From: a virus
IMG/VR virus record: IMGVR_UViG_3300027881_000081
Location: 1 to 23,493 of that record
Strand: one strand, 5' to 3'
DNA length: 23,493 nt
Of the stretch, positions 16,635-21,038 are shown piece by piece. The notes beneath the pieces were generated by a model, which ran no database searches, was not told where the DNA came from, and saw nothing but the letters and a program-made list of their open reading frames with translations. The first letter of the stretch is position 1, and every line of letters begins with the position of its first letter. Both the position numbers and the translations under genes were made by a program.

Positions 16635-16957
16635 TACTTACCGAAACGGTCAGCGCCCATCTGCGTAATCAGCTGTCCGCGTTTGATCTTCGCAGAAGGG
16701 CAATACTCGTTCCACATTTCAACCAAGAACCCCGAGGGGTCTTTTTGCGCGTCATACGCGAACCAATACGGTGGCATGCCATGTGAGAATGCCACAGGGA
16801 AGATCCTGTAGTGGTAGTCGCTGTCATCTTCGGCTTTGAGGATCTCACCGACTGATTCCGGAATAGTCCGGCAGTCGCCGGCGAGTGGTCCACCGACGAA
16901 GGAGACCTTGCGGCCAACTGTTCCGTGCTGCGTTACTTTCTTGTCGCCTTTGCTCAT
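16634..16957 (-). CDS. Hypothetical 107-aa protein
   Basis: The start at 16957 (MSKGDKKVTQHGTVGRKVSF) is chosen because GGAGG sits five bases upstream; a GTG at 17050 is in frame but overlaps two micro-genes. The stop overlaps the HNH start (TAATG). The protein contains VSFVGGPLAGDCRTIPES, then YHYRIFPVAFSHGMPPYWFA and a C-terminal KIKRGQLITQMGADRFGK. The pattern of a gly-rich GGPLxG turn followed by beta-strands resembles small phage beta-barrel proteins, but no confident family name can be given. Confidence 0.75.
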   Translation of the reverse strand: MSKGDKKVTQHGTVGRKVSFVGGPLAGDCRTIPESVGEILKAEDDSDYHYRIFPVAFSHGMPPYWFAYDAQKDPSGFLVEMWNEYCPSAKIKRGQLITQMGADRFGK

Positions 16958-17043
16958 GTCAGCCTCCGCGAAGTGTAGCCTGTAGGCAACGCTATCGCGA
17001 CAGTTACCGCGGCGATCGCGCCAAAAAAACCGCGTCGGTTCAT
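16954..17043 (-). CDS. 29-aa micro-protein with twin-arginine-like signal or anchor
   Basis: Begins MNRRGFFGAIAAVTVAIALP and ends with TSRRLT. It starts inside the preceding gene's last codons (ATGA) and its TGA overlaps the next ATG (ATGA), so both junctions are of the translational-coupling type. The RRGFF start followed by a hydrophobic stretch resembles a Tat-type or membrane-anchor peptide, although nothing follows it to be exported. It could be a single-pass micro-protein, for example a lysis or membrane modulator, or simply a coupling ORF. There is no SD of its own. Non-coding status cannot be excluded. Confidence 0.4.
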   Translation of the reverse strand: MNRRGFFGAIAAVTVAIALPTGYTSRRLT

Positions 17044-17177
17044 ACGACACACGCTAGGATCGTCCACACGATCGGGACGCCGACGCTGTTGGCGTCAGTC
17101 AGCTGATTCGTGAACCCGAGGTAGAGGAACCGCGTCCACGAGAGGCCGGCAATAATGGAAACCACGATTGTCAGCAT
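17040..17177 (-). CDS. 45-aa small membrane protein
   Basis: Starts at ATG 17177, with GGAGGACAAGTG as SD, overlapping the preceding stop as TGATG. The sequence runs MLTIVVSIIAGLSWTRFLYL to residue 20 and ends PIVWTILACVV. Two hydrophobic segments (residues 1 to 21 and 33 to 45) separated by a polar loop (TNQLTDANS) suggest a hairpin membrane protein. Size and topology would suit a small holin-like or membrane-stress protein, but no lysis enzyme is adjacent, so this is only a possibility. Confidence 0.6.
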   Translation of the reverse strand: MLTIVVSIIAGLSWTRFLYLGFTNQLTDANSVGVPIVWTILACVV

Positions 17178-17404
17178 CACTTGTCCTCCGGGATGAACAC
17201 AGCTTCGACGTCCCATGTTCGGCGCAAGGACGACTTGATCGACCCGCGGCTAATGTTGCGTGCCCTGAGGTCCATGACAACGATCTTGCCGGAGTACTCC
17301 TTATTAAGGACCTCCTCCATGGCTTTTCCGACGACGTTCAAAAAGTCCGCGTCGCTAAGTGACACAGTGACTGTGTCGACAGGTTTCTCAGTGGGGGTAG
17401 GCAT
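17177..17404 (-). CDS. Hypothetical 75-aa protein
   Basis: Begins MPTPTEKPVDTVTVSLSDAD with AAGGAGAAGGCTG before the ATG. A likely alpha/beta mini-domain: helix DADFLNVVGKAMEEVLNKEY then strand GKIVVMDLRARN and WDVEAVFIPEDK. No family is recognised. It overlaps the 56-aa gene by 17 bases at its start and the 45-aa membrane gene by TGATG at its end, so it belongs to the coupled micro-gene chain. Confidence 0.75.
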   Translation of the reverse strand: MPTPTEKPVDTVTVSLSDADFLNVVGKAMEEVLNKEYSGKIVVMDLRARNISRGSIKSSLRRTWDVEAVFIPEDK

Positions 17405-17558
17405 CAGCCTTCTCCTTGGGGCAGGTTATGGTGACCACGTCGCCCGGCTTCAGATCCAGGTTTACCTCTTCGCCACCTTTCAGAAAGCGGCCGGCCTTGC
17501 GTTTGACGTGGATTCGCCGGCTCGAAAACGCCGGAAAGTCATTTCGTATCTTAATCAA
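17388..17558 (-). CDS. 56-aa small beta protein with TTG start
   Basis: A short frame read from TTG 17558, which overlaps the stop of the sulfotransferase-like gene (TTGA) and has AAGGA eight bases upstream. The product IKIRNDFPAFSSRRIHVKRK then FLKGGEEVNLDLKPGDVVTI reads like a genuine small beta-barrel: a basic N-terminal half and a GxxVxLDLKPGDVVTI strand pair ending near a cysteine. It ends inside the next gene. The non-ATG start and small size make it easy to miss. Support is the SD, the coupling overlap and the coherent protein sequence. Confidence 0.6.
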   Translation of the reverse strand: MIKIRNDFPAFSSRRIHVKRKAGRFLKGGEEVNLDLKPGDVVTITCPKEKADAYPH

Positions 17559-18154
17559 TTTGACAGTCCTTGTATGAATTCGTTCAACTTATCTTCACCG
17601 CGGTTTTTGGGCAGAACCCGGTAGCCGCGCATGACATCCCGCATGGCCATCATCTCCTCCTCGCTATCCCATCCGCGCGTGTCGCCCGGCTCGCCTGTGG
17701 GGAACGTGCCGTAGGCTGGCCACGTCTCCAGAAAGCGCTTTGCGGTGTCCGGGACCTCTGCGCCGCACGCCTTGAACACCAGCTTGGCCACGTCTGTTTG
17801 CAAGGTTACGTCCACGCCGATCGGAAGGACGAAGGCCTCCGAGAACTCCCTGTGCCACTTCTCCTCCACGGCCCAATTGCGCGCAAGCAGGTTCTCAGCG
17901 CTGTTGGGGTGCTCGGGGGCTCTGGAGTACTCCGGCATCCGCTTTTTATAACTGGCCAAAACGTCCTGCCGCGGCCGTGCCGTGTGAAGCCATACGAACT
18001 GTTCACGGTATCCGTGAATTTTGTCCAAAAATTCACTCATTTCCCAGTCCCCAAAATGAATGAAGAAAACCGGGATGCCTCCGAGGTGCTGAAAGAGGTA
18101 GATGGCCGTGTTGGTGCCGGTGTGCGGCGTCGTCTGCAAGAATATTGGTTTCAA
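17555..18154 (-). CDS. Sulfotransferase-like P-loop protein
   Basis: A 199-aa protein from a TTG at 18154 (SD AGGGG eight bases upstream; the TTG overlaps the previous TGA). It starts with KPIFLQTTPHTGTNTAIYLF, a strand, glycine loop and helix with TPHTGTNTA that resembles the phosphate-binding loop of PAPS-dependent sulfotransferases. Around residues 57 to 72 it has WLHTARPRQDVLASYKKR, close to the RxPRDVxxSY 3'-phosphate-binding motif of the same enzymes. The C-terminal half is helical (NSAENLLARNWAVEEKWHRE). It could transfer a sulfate group or be a related P-loop kinase-like enzyme modifying a host or virion molecule. The substrate is unknown and the lack of a canonical GxPRSGTT makes the exact activity uncertain. 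Confidence 0.6.
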   Translation of the reverse strand: MKPIFLQTTPHTGTNTAIYLFQHLGGIPVFFIHFGDWEMSEFLDKIHGYREQFVWLHTARPRQDVLASYKKRMPEYSRAPEHPNSAENLLARNWAVEEKWHREFSEAFVLPIGVDVTLQTDVAKLVFKACGAEVPDTAKRFLETWPAYGTFPTGEPGDTRGWDSEEEMMAMRDVMRGYRVLPKNRGEDKLNEFIQGLSN

Positions 18155-18486
18155 CAGAATATCCCCTGCATGGGTGTTTTGGGCTCCCCGGCCGCTGGGT
18201 CACTTAGCGACTTAGCGCTGGGACTAAGCATCGCAGCAGCAGAGATCTTGCCCTTCTGCACCAGATCAATCCGGTTGTGCAGGAACGTAATAGTGATAGA
18301 TTGTTGCGCATTCTCAGCGCACAACCTCGCAATCTTGGCGTTCAGGTCCTTGATTTCCTCGTGGGCATCCAATAAGGCATCCATTGTCGTCCGCAAAACT
18401 TCGCGGAGGCGATTTATTTCTCGTTGGGCGCGAACTGCGTCACATCGGAGGCAGCGTTGCTCTACTGTGCAGCATGGCGTGTGCAT
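18151..18486 (-). CDS. Hypothetical coiled-coil protein with N-terminal cysteines
   Basis: A 111-aa protein beginning MHTPCCTVEQRCLRCDAVRA. The ATG has AAAGGATACTGAA upstream. Cysteines at residues 5, 6, 12 and 15 could form a zinc site. Residues 22 to 80 have the heptad spacing of a coiled coil (INRLREVLRTTMDALLDAHE then IKDLNAKIARLCAEN). The C-terminal 30 residues are Ser/Pro/Lys rich. This zinc-plus-coiled-coil plan is common among small phage regulators or scaffolding subunits, but no family is recognised. Confidence 0.7.
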   Translation of the reverse strand: MHTPCCTVEQRCLRCDAVRAQREINRLREVLRTTMDALLDAHEEIKDLNAKIARLCAENAQQSITITFLHNRIDLVQKGKISAAAMLSPSAKSLSDPAAGEPKTPMQGIFC

Positions 18487-18568
18487 TTCAGTATCCTTTC
18501 AATCGTCAAGTGAATCGTTTCATTTTTGTCCAAAAACGGTGTACGTAAGCCAAAGAATCGTCAACTTA

Positions 18569-18605
18569 GTGACTCGGTAACTGAGATCTAAGTTACTCAG
18601 TCGTG
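18569..18605. repeat. GTNAC elements in 8-bp phase (copy near 18.6 kb)
   Basis: GTGAC at 18569, GTAAC at 18577 and a degenerate GATCT at 18585 are 8 bp apart, followed by GTTAC at 18592 and GTCGT at 18600. The segment lies in the 110-bp gap between the HExxH gene and the coiled-coil gene. AACTTAG (18563 to 18569) and CTAAGTT (18588 to 18594) also form an inverted repeat here. It is related in wording and spacing to the longer arrays at 19.66 to 19.84 kb. Confidence 0.6.
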
Positions 18606-19109
18606 GTAGGCGCCGAATAGTCCGTGCAGGACCTCGTGGCCAATACTCATGGTTGCGTTGTCGTCGACACTTGTCGGGCGCTCGACGTAGATATCGCAGT
18701 AGCTGATATTGAATTCGGGCTTCTTCTCGCAGTCAGAAGCGGCACTCCAATCACGGGTGCCGAAAATGTCGCCCATTTCGGAGGTCATTTCCTCCACGGA
18801 GTCGTACCAGTGCACGGTGACCACGATGTTGTCGACCTCGAATTCCTTGACCAACTCCGGAGCGTACGGGGCGTAGCACCGCTCATTCTCCAGCTCCTCG
18901 GGCTCCTCGGCACTTGCCGCGGCGGACGCGAAAAACACGGCGAGGGCGCTGGCTATCCAGAAGCCCCACATGAATCCTTTCCAGCGGGCGCGAAACTCTC
19001 GGCGTTCACAGACAGAGTCACGTGCGTACAGCCGAAGCACTTCCTTGTGCTCCAGCCAAACTCCATCCCGCGCGTTCCCCTGCTCGGAGGGGGCGCAGAG
19101 TCCCCTCAT
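18597..19109 (-). CDS. Membrane-anchored or secreted HExxH metallopeptidase-like protein
   Basis: A 170-aa protein. From the ATG at 19109 (ATGA overlap with the Tad2-like gene) it has a basic N-terminal 46 residues, then a hydrophobic segment MWGFWIASALAVFFASAAAS (47 to 66) with an AxA cleavage-like site before EEPEEL. An internal ATG at 18971 with AAAGGA upstream would give a plain signal peptide. The extracytoplasmic part contains Cys78 and two further cysteines and ends in GHEVLHGLFGAYHD, with the zinc-peptidase signature HEVLH at 158 to 162 and another His at 169. This suggests a zinc-dependent hydrolase acting at the envelope, for example on peptides or cell wall. No family is named. A 36-aa out-of-phase ORF within its 5' part was also seen but is weakly supported. 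Confidence 0.65.
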   Translation of the reverse strand: MRGLCAPSEQGNARDGVWLEHKEVLRLYARDSVCERREFRARWKGFMWGFWIASALAVFFASAAASAEEPEELENERCYAPYAPELVKEFEVDNIVVTVHWYDSVEEMTSEMGDIFGTRDWSAASDCEKKPEFNISYCDIYVERPTSVDDNATMSIGHEVLHGLFGAYHD

Positions 19110-19372
19110 GACTGTTGAACTGCCCAGTCGTCAGCGAGCAGATCTGATTGTGAAGCGATCCACGGCACAACTGATCCATTGGCGGTAACCATGTCGATGT
19201 GCGACTGATACGTGATTTCCTTACCGCGCGGGTAGATGCCCAAAAGAGGCTTGCGATTGACTTCGAAGTGGGAGCCATCGACGAGGAAGATGAACATGTT
19301 TTGGCCATTCCAGCCTTTACGGAAGAGTCGTTCGCCGAGTTTGATGCGTTTCAGTGCGTCTGAAAAATTCAT
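19106..19372 (-). CDS. tad2: Tad2-like anti-Thoeris protein (DUF2829)
   Basis: An 88-aa protein matching the DUF2829/Tad2 family throughout: MNFSDALKRIKLGERLFRKG with the RKGWNG motif (18 to 23), MFIFLVDGSHFEVNR then PLLGIYP (26 to 48), HIDM (58 to 61), and the family-typical VPWIASQSDLLADDW (69 to 83). Tad2 proteins form oligomers that bind and sequester the cyclic ADP-ribose-type signal made by the bacterial Thoeris TIR enzyme, preventing the effector from triggering host death. Length is that of the family. It is the first gene of the leftward cluster, next to the divergent promoter region, so probably expressed early. The ATG is preceded by AAAAGGACACCCCT. Family assignment is from motif recall; activity in this phage is inference. 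Confidence 0.88.
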   Translation of the reverse strand: MNFSDALKRIKLGERLFRKGWNGQNMFIFLVDGSHFEVNRKPLLGIYPRGKEITYQSHIDMVTANGSVVPWIASQSDLLADDWAVQQS

Positions 19373-19407
19373 AGGGGTGTCCTTTTATTAGCTTATATGA
19401 CGTGCGA

Positions 19408-19466
19408 ATTCTAGCTTAATCTGCTCTTTAAAGCACCTTAAGCCGGTTAAAGTGCTTTTAAGAGCA
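19408..19466 (-). promoter_or_regulatory. Candidate leftward promoter and operator-like inverted repeat
   Basis: A minus-strand -10-like TAGAAT (19413 to 19408) lies 35 bases before the Tad2-like ATG. Where a -35 would fall there is a long inverted repeat: TGCTCTTTAAAGCAC (19422 to 19436) against GTGCTTTTAAGAGCA (19452 to 19466), 14 of 15 paired, with TTAAgccggTTAA in its centre. No good -35 hexamer exists, so an activator or repressor bound to the repeat may govern the promoter. Confidence 0.4.
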
Positions 19467-19486
19467 CATTGGGGTGTGGGCCATCG

Positions 19487-19524
19487 TTAGGTTATTGTGT
19501 TGCGCGTTCATTAGGTTATTGTGT
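19487..19524. repeat. Direct repeat pair TTAGGTTATTGTGT
   Basis: Identical 14-mers at 19487 to 19500 and 19511 to 19524, 24 bp apart (start to start), in the divergent region. TTGTGT and TATTGT hexamers 16 bp apart (19495 to 19522) make a weak rightward promoter candidate. Could be binding sites of a phage regulator. Confidence 0.6.
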
Positions 19525-19576
19525 CGAATTTGGCCATATGCAGGGAGTATGGCGGTGGGGGCTGCGGAAGTCAAGT

Positions 19577-19625
19577 AATACCTCAGCGTGGGACAAAAAC
19601 CTGGAAATCACTGAGGTATTTTTTT
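19577..19625 (+). terminator. Rho-independent terminator on the plus strand
   Basis: Perfect 10-bp stem AATACCTCAG (19577 to 19586) and CTGAGGTATT (19611 to 19620), followed directly by TTTTT. Loop of 24 nt. No plus-strand gene lies to the left, so the terminator would end only a short transcript from about 19480 to 19530: either a small RNA or a leader/attenuator for the rightward operon. Confidence 0.65.
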
Positions 19626-19659
19626 CTGTGAAAAAAAGACAAAGCCGGTTATATAGGGG

Positions 19660-19727
19660 GGGACTGAGTCACTGCGTGACGAGGTCACCTAGCCACAAAA
19701 CGCCGAGTGACTACGTCACTCAGTCGT
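19660..19727. repeat. GTNAC array, first block
   Basis: GGGAC at 19660, GTCAC 19668, GTGAC 19676, GTCAC 19684 and GCCAC 19692 are spaced exactly 8 bp; after a 15-bp step GTGAC 19707, GTCAC 19715 and GTCGT 19723 continue in 8-bp spacing. Because GTNAC is self-complementary around its middle base, neighbouring units pair as small hairpins, for example GAGTGAC tac GTCACTC (19705 to 19721). Confidence 0.75.
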
Positions 19728-19736
19728 TTGGCTAGG
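19688..19736 (+). other. Long compound hairpin followed by TTTT
   Basis: CCTAGCC (19688 to 19694) pairs with GGCTAGG (19730 to 19736), AAACG (19698 to 19702) with CGTTT (19725 to 19729), and GAGTGAC (19705 to 19711) with GTCACTC (19715 to 19721), giving a 49-nt rod with a tac loop. TTTT follows at 19737. On the plus-strand transcript it could be a terminator/attenuator or a stable leader structure. Confidence 0.6.
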
Positions 19737-19740
19737 TTTT

Positions 19741-19768
19741 CAAGGAACCTTCTTTCGAAGTTTCCTTG
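19741..19768 (+). other. Second tandem hairpin
   Basis: CAAGGAA (19741 to 19747) pairs with TTCCTTG (19762 to 19768) and CTTC (19749 to 19752) with GAAG (19757 to 19760), leaving a single c/t mismatch and a 4-base loop. It begins four bases after the preceding hairpin, so the two could stack. Confidence 0.65.
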
Positions 19769-19789
19769 TACGTGCACTCTTGGTGCTGT

Positions 19790-19842
19790 GTGACTTGGTT
19801 ACTGAGTGACTTTGTCACTCGGTGACTGAGTGGCGCGGTGGA
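19790..19842. repeat. GTNAC array, second block: five units in perfect 8-bp phase
   Basis: GTGAC 19790, GTTAC 19798, GTGAC 19806, GTCAC 19814 and GTGAC 19822 follow each other every 8 bp; GTGGC 19830 and GTGGA 19838 continue the phase in degenerate form. The consensus unit is GTNACTNN. ACTGAGTGAC ttt GTCACTCGGT (19801 to 19823) forms a 10-bp hairpin with one G-T pair. The next palindrome, CAC tac GTG (19867 to 19875) inside TTTGATCAC...GTGATTCAAA (19861 to 19882), keeps the same 8-bp half-site spacing. Non-coding. Confidence 0.85.
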
Positions 19843-19963
19843 GCGCCGAAAAACCCCGAGTTTGATCACTACGTGATTCAAACTAATTGAGTTGGGTGTG
19901 TCTTCACCCTCACTACGTTCGGGTGTTGGTTGTGGTTATGTTCTTAACTAAATGGAGTGTGTT
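19843..19963. other. Remainder of the divergent region, leader of the rightward operon
   Basis: This contains the TTTGATCAC / GTGATTCAAA imperfect palindrome (19861 to 19882), a CACCC...GGGTG hairpin (19905 to 19925) and an A/T-rich stretch with a weak TATGTT -10-like word near 19936, then AATGGAG as SD for the first rightward gene. I see no strong promoter and no credible ORF in it. Confidence 0.5.
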
Positions 19964-20107
19964 ATGTATCGCATCGCCTACATCAATGATGACCTTGACA
20001 TCATCGTAGATACCACCGTCTCTCACCTTGGCCTCGCCAATCGCCTTTGCGAACTACGCCATCGTGCCTTCCCCGATCGTACCTACTTCGTTGTACTACC
20101 TGCCTAA
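19964..20107 (+). CDS. 47-aa early protein
   Basis: First rightward gene, ATG 19964 with GGAG six bases upstream. The product MYRIAYINDDLDIIVDTTVS then HLGLANRLCELRHRAFPDRT and YFVVLPA has a balanced, acidic-to-basic small-domain composition: strand, helix, strand. The frame ends in a TAA that sits in the loop of a 7-bp hairpin (ACTACCT gccta AGGTAGT, 20095 to 20113). Not recognised. It is supported by SD, codon coherence, and position at the head of a series of similar short genes. Confidence 0.7.
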   Translation: MYRIAYINDDLDIIVDTTVSHLGLANRLCELRHRAFPDRTYFVVLPA

Positions 20108-20110
20108 GGT

Positions 20111-20157
20111 AGTTGCTATACGGTTGGCCTGCTTGCAGGCCTCCCGCATATCAACCA
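20111..20157 (+). repeat. 47-nt leader hairpin repeat, copy 1
   Basis: Identical to copy 2 (20449 to 20495) except one base. Core hairpin GGCCTG cttg CAGGCC (20126 to 20141), flanked by TATACGG and CCGCATA, which pair except at one A/C position, and by GGTT...AACC. It ends 18 bases before the presumed start of the next gene and directly precedes its SD. Confidence 0.9.
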
Positions 20158-20174
20158 CCCACTAGGAGATCGCT

Positions 20175-20447
20175 ATCTTACACACTAACCAACAATCTGT
20201 GATTGACACGTTGCCCGTTGCCTCTAGGCACGGTGCTCAATTCTTTATTGACTATGCGCGTAATCGTGACGCCTGCAACCCCCGTGGTTGCATCGGTGAA
20301 CTCACCATGCGTGCCATCTGCCTGACACAGGCAGAGCACTACTTGGCATACGAGCCCGTTGACGACGACAACGACTACGAAGATGATGACTACAATACCC
20401 CGGTAGATGGTTGCCATTGCTCGGAGTGCTTAGACCTACGTAGTTAG
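20175..20447 (+). CDS. 90-aa acidic protein with C-terminal cysteines, possible ATC start
   Basis: The open frame covers the SD TAGGAG (20163 to 20168). Six bases after it, where a start is expected, stands ATC (20175), not ATG. The first conventional start, GTG 20199, is 30 bases from the SD. From ATC the product is about 90 aa: LHTNQQSVIDTLPVASRHGA, AQFFIDYARNRDAC, an acidic run EPVDDDNDYEDDDYN, and GCHCSECLDLRS at the end, a CxCxxC knuckle that may bind zinc. The coding sequence contains several perfect hairpins (20274 to 20292, 20318 to 20334). Function unknown. The start choice is unresolved; the stop (20447) is firm. Confidence 0.65.
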   Translation: MLHTNQQSVIDTLPVASRHGAQFFIDYARNRDACNPRGCIGELTMRAICLTQAEHYLAYEPVDDDNDYEDDDYNTPVDGCHCSECLDLRS

Positions 20448-20448
20448 C

Positions 20449-20495
20449 AGTTGCTATACGGTTGGCCTGCTTGCAGGCCTCCCGTATATCAACCA
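20449..20495 (+). repeat. 47-nt leader hairpin repeat, copy 2
   Basis: Same sequence as copy 1 with T in place of C at 20485, which completes the outer stem: TATACGG (20455 to 20461) with CCGTATA (20482 to 20488) around the inner GGCCTG cttg CAGGCC (20464 to 20479). Ends 15 bases before the ATG at 20510. Confidence 0.9.
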
Positions 20496-20509
20496 GAGAG
20501 GACTTGACA

Positions 20510-20665
20510 ATGCTATACATCTTGATGTTTGGGTTTTACCCCACGGCGTGTGACGTACCTGCGTACGCACACGAACTGTACTTCGACTCACGTGCTGCTG
20601 CCCTTGACTACGTCAAGGCCGAGCACATCCGCTTCTTCGAGCTTCACGAGGAGTGGCTGGGCTGA
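20510..20665 (+). CDS. 51-aa early protein (YFDS module)
   Basis: ATG 20510 is preceded by AGAGAGGACTTGACA, a good SD; the frame is open further upstream only through the leader repeat. The product starts MLYILMFGFYPTACDVPAYA and continues HELYFDSRAAALDYVKAEHI. The segment YFDSRAAALDYVK resembles PYFDSYQLAATYLL of the 114-aa gene at 21676 and EFLEALDYVK of the 60-aa gene at 21035, suggesting a shared small fold. A perfect CCTTGAC tac GTCAAGG hairpin (20602 to 20618) lies in the coding sequence. Function unknown. Confidence 0.78.
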   Translation: MLYILMFGFYPTACDVPAYAHELYFDSRAAALDYVKAEHIRFFELHEEWLG

Positions 20666-20679
20666 GTACCTACCATATC

Positions 20680-20722
20680 GGTAATAGCCGGTTGGGCTGC
20701 TTGCAGTCCTTCCGAGTGTTAA
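20680..20722 (+). repeat. Leader hairpin repeat, copy 3 (diverged)
   Basis: Same plan as copies 1 and 2: CGG tt GGGCTG cttg CAGTCC tt CCG (20689 to 20714). GGGCTG pairs with CAGTCC through a G-U pair, so the RNA hairpin is kept although the sequence has changed. It ends 17 bases before the ATG at 20739, just upstream of AAAGGAG. Confidence 0.8.
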
Positions 20723-20738
20723 CTGAAAGGAGAACGTA

Positions 20739-21038
20739 ATGATTGAAGCTGGACTGATTAGCGCTGTTGCACTGTTCTTGGTGCTTGCCCGCTTTAACCT
20801 TCGCCGCATTTGTGGCTACCGTACGCTTGTCGACATCGGTGCCACAACTGTGTTTGTGCTCATGTTTTTGGGCACGTACGCTGGCATGATGACTGGCCTT
20901 GTTGCCGGTGCATTAGTTTCACTGATGCTCAACATCATCACCAAGCTGTATGGCTACGAACGTGCGCACTTGGTTCGCATGCAGGGCCACCTGCTGCCGA
21001 CATTCGTGTGGACTTCCACGCCTGGGAGACTTTCATGA
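20739..21038 (+). CDS. 99-aa small membrane protein
   Basis: ATG 20739 has the ideal SD AAAGGAGAACGTA. Hydrophobic segments at about residues 3 to 18 (EAGLISAVALFLVLAR), 30 to 48 (TLVDIGATTVFVLMFLGTY) and 50 to 67 (MMTGLVAGALVSLMLNII) indicate three membrane helices with a basic cytoplasmic-type loop (RFNLRRICGYR). The C-terminal 30 residues are polar and basic. Early phage membrane proteins often serve superinfection exclusion or membrane takeover, but nothing specific is seen. The stop overlaps the next start (ATGA). Confidence 0.8.
   Translation: MIEAGLISAVALFLVLARFNLRRICGYRTLVDIGATTVFVLMFLGTYAGMMTGLVAGALVSLMLNIITKLYGYERAHLVRMQGHLLPTFVWTSTPGRLS

Noticed and set aside
16721-16745. ACCCC ga GGGGT followed by CTTTTT as a plus-strand terminator
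   Set aside because: It lies inside a well-supported minus-strand gene with no plus-strand transcript expected; the short stem is likely chance.
18199-18218. GTCACTTAGCGACTTAGC as another 8-bp-phase array
   Set aside because: Only one true GTNAC unit is present and the segment is coding (SAKSLSD), so the spacing may reflect codon repetition.
17570-18580. A 336-codon plus-strand ORF
   Set aside because: Antisense to the sulfotransferase-like and coiled-coil genes, which have SDs, coupling overlaps and coherent proteins.
19018-19308. A 96-codon minus-strand ORF overlapping the Tad2-like gene
   Set aside because: Out-of-phase shadow with Ser-rich, featureless translation; the Tad2 frame matches a known family over its full length.
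19469-19735. An 88-codon plus-strand ORF in the divergent region
   Set aside because: It runs across the direct repeat pair, the terminator and the GTNAC array; protein repeats merely echo the DNA repeats.
20111-20722. CRISPR array formed by the 47-nt repeats
   Set aside because: Spacers are whole genes of about 190 to 290 bases, the copies diverge, and no cas genes are present.
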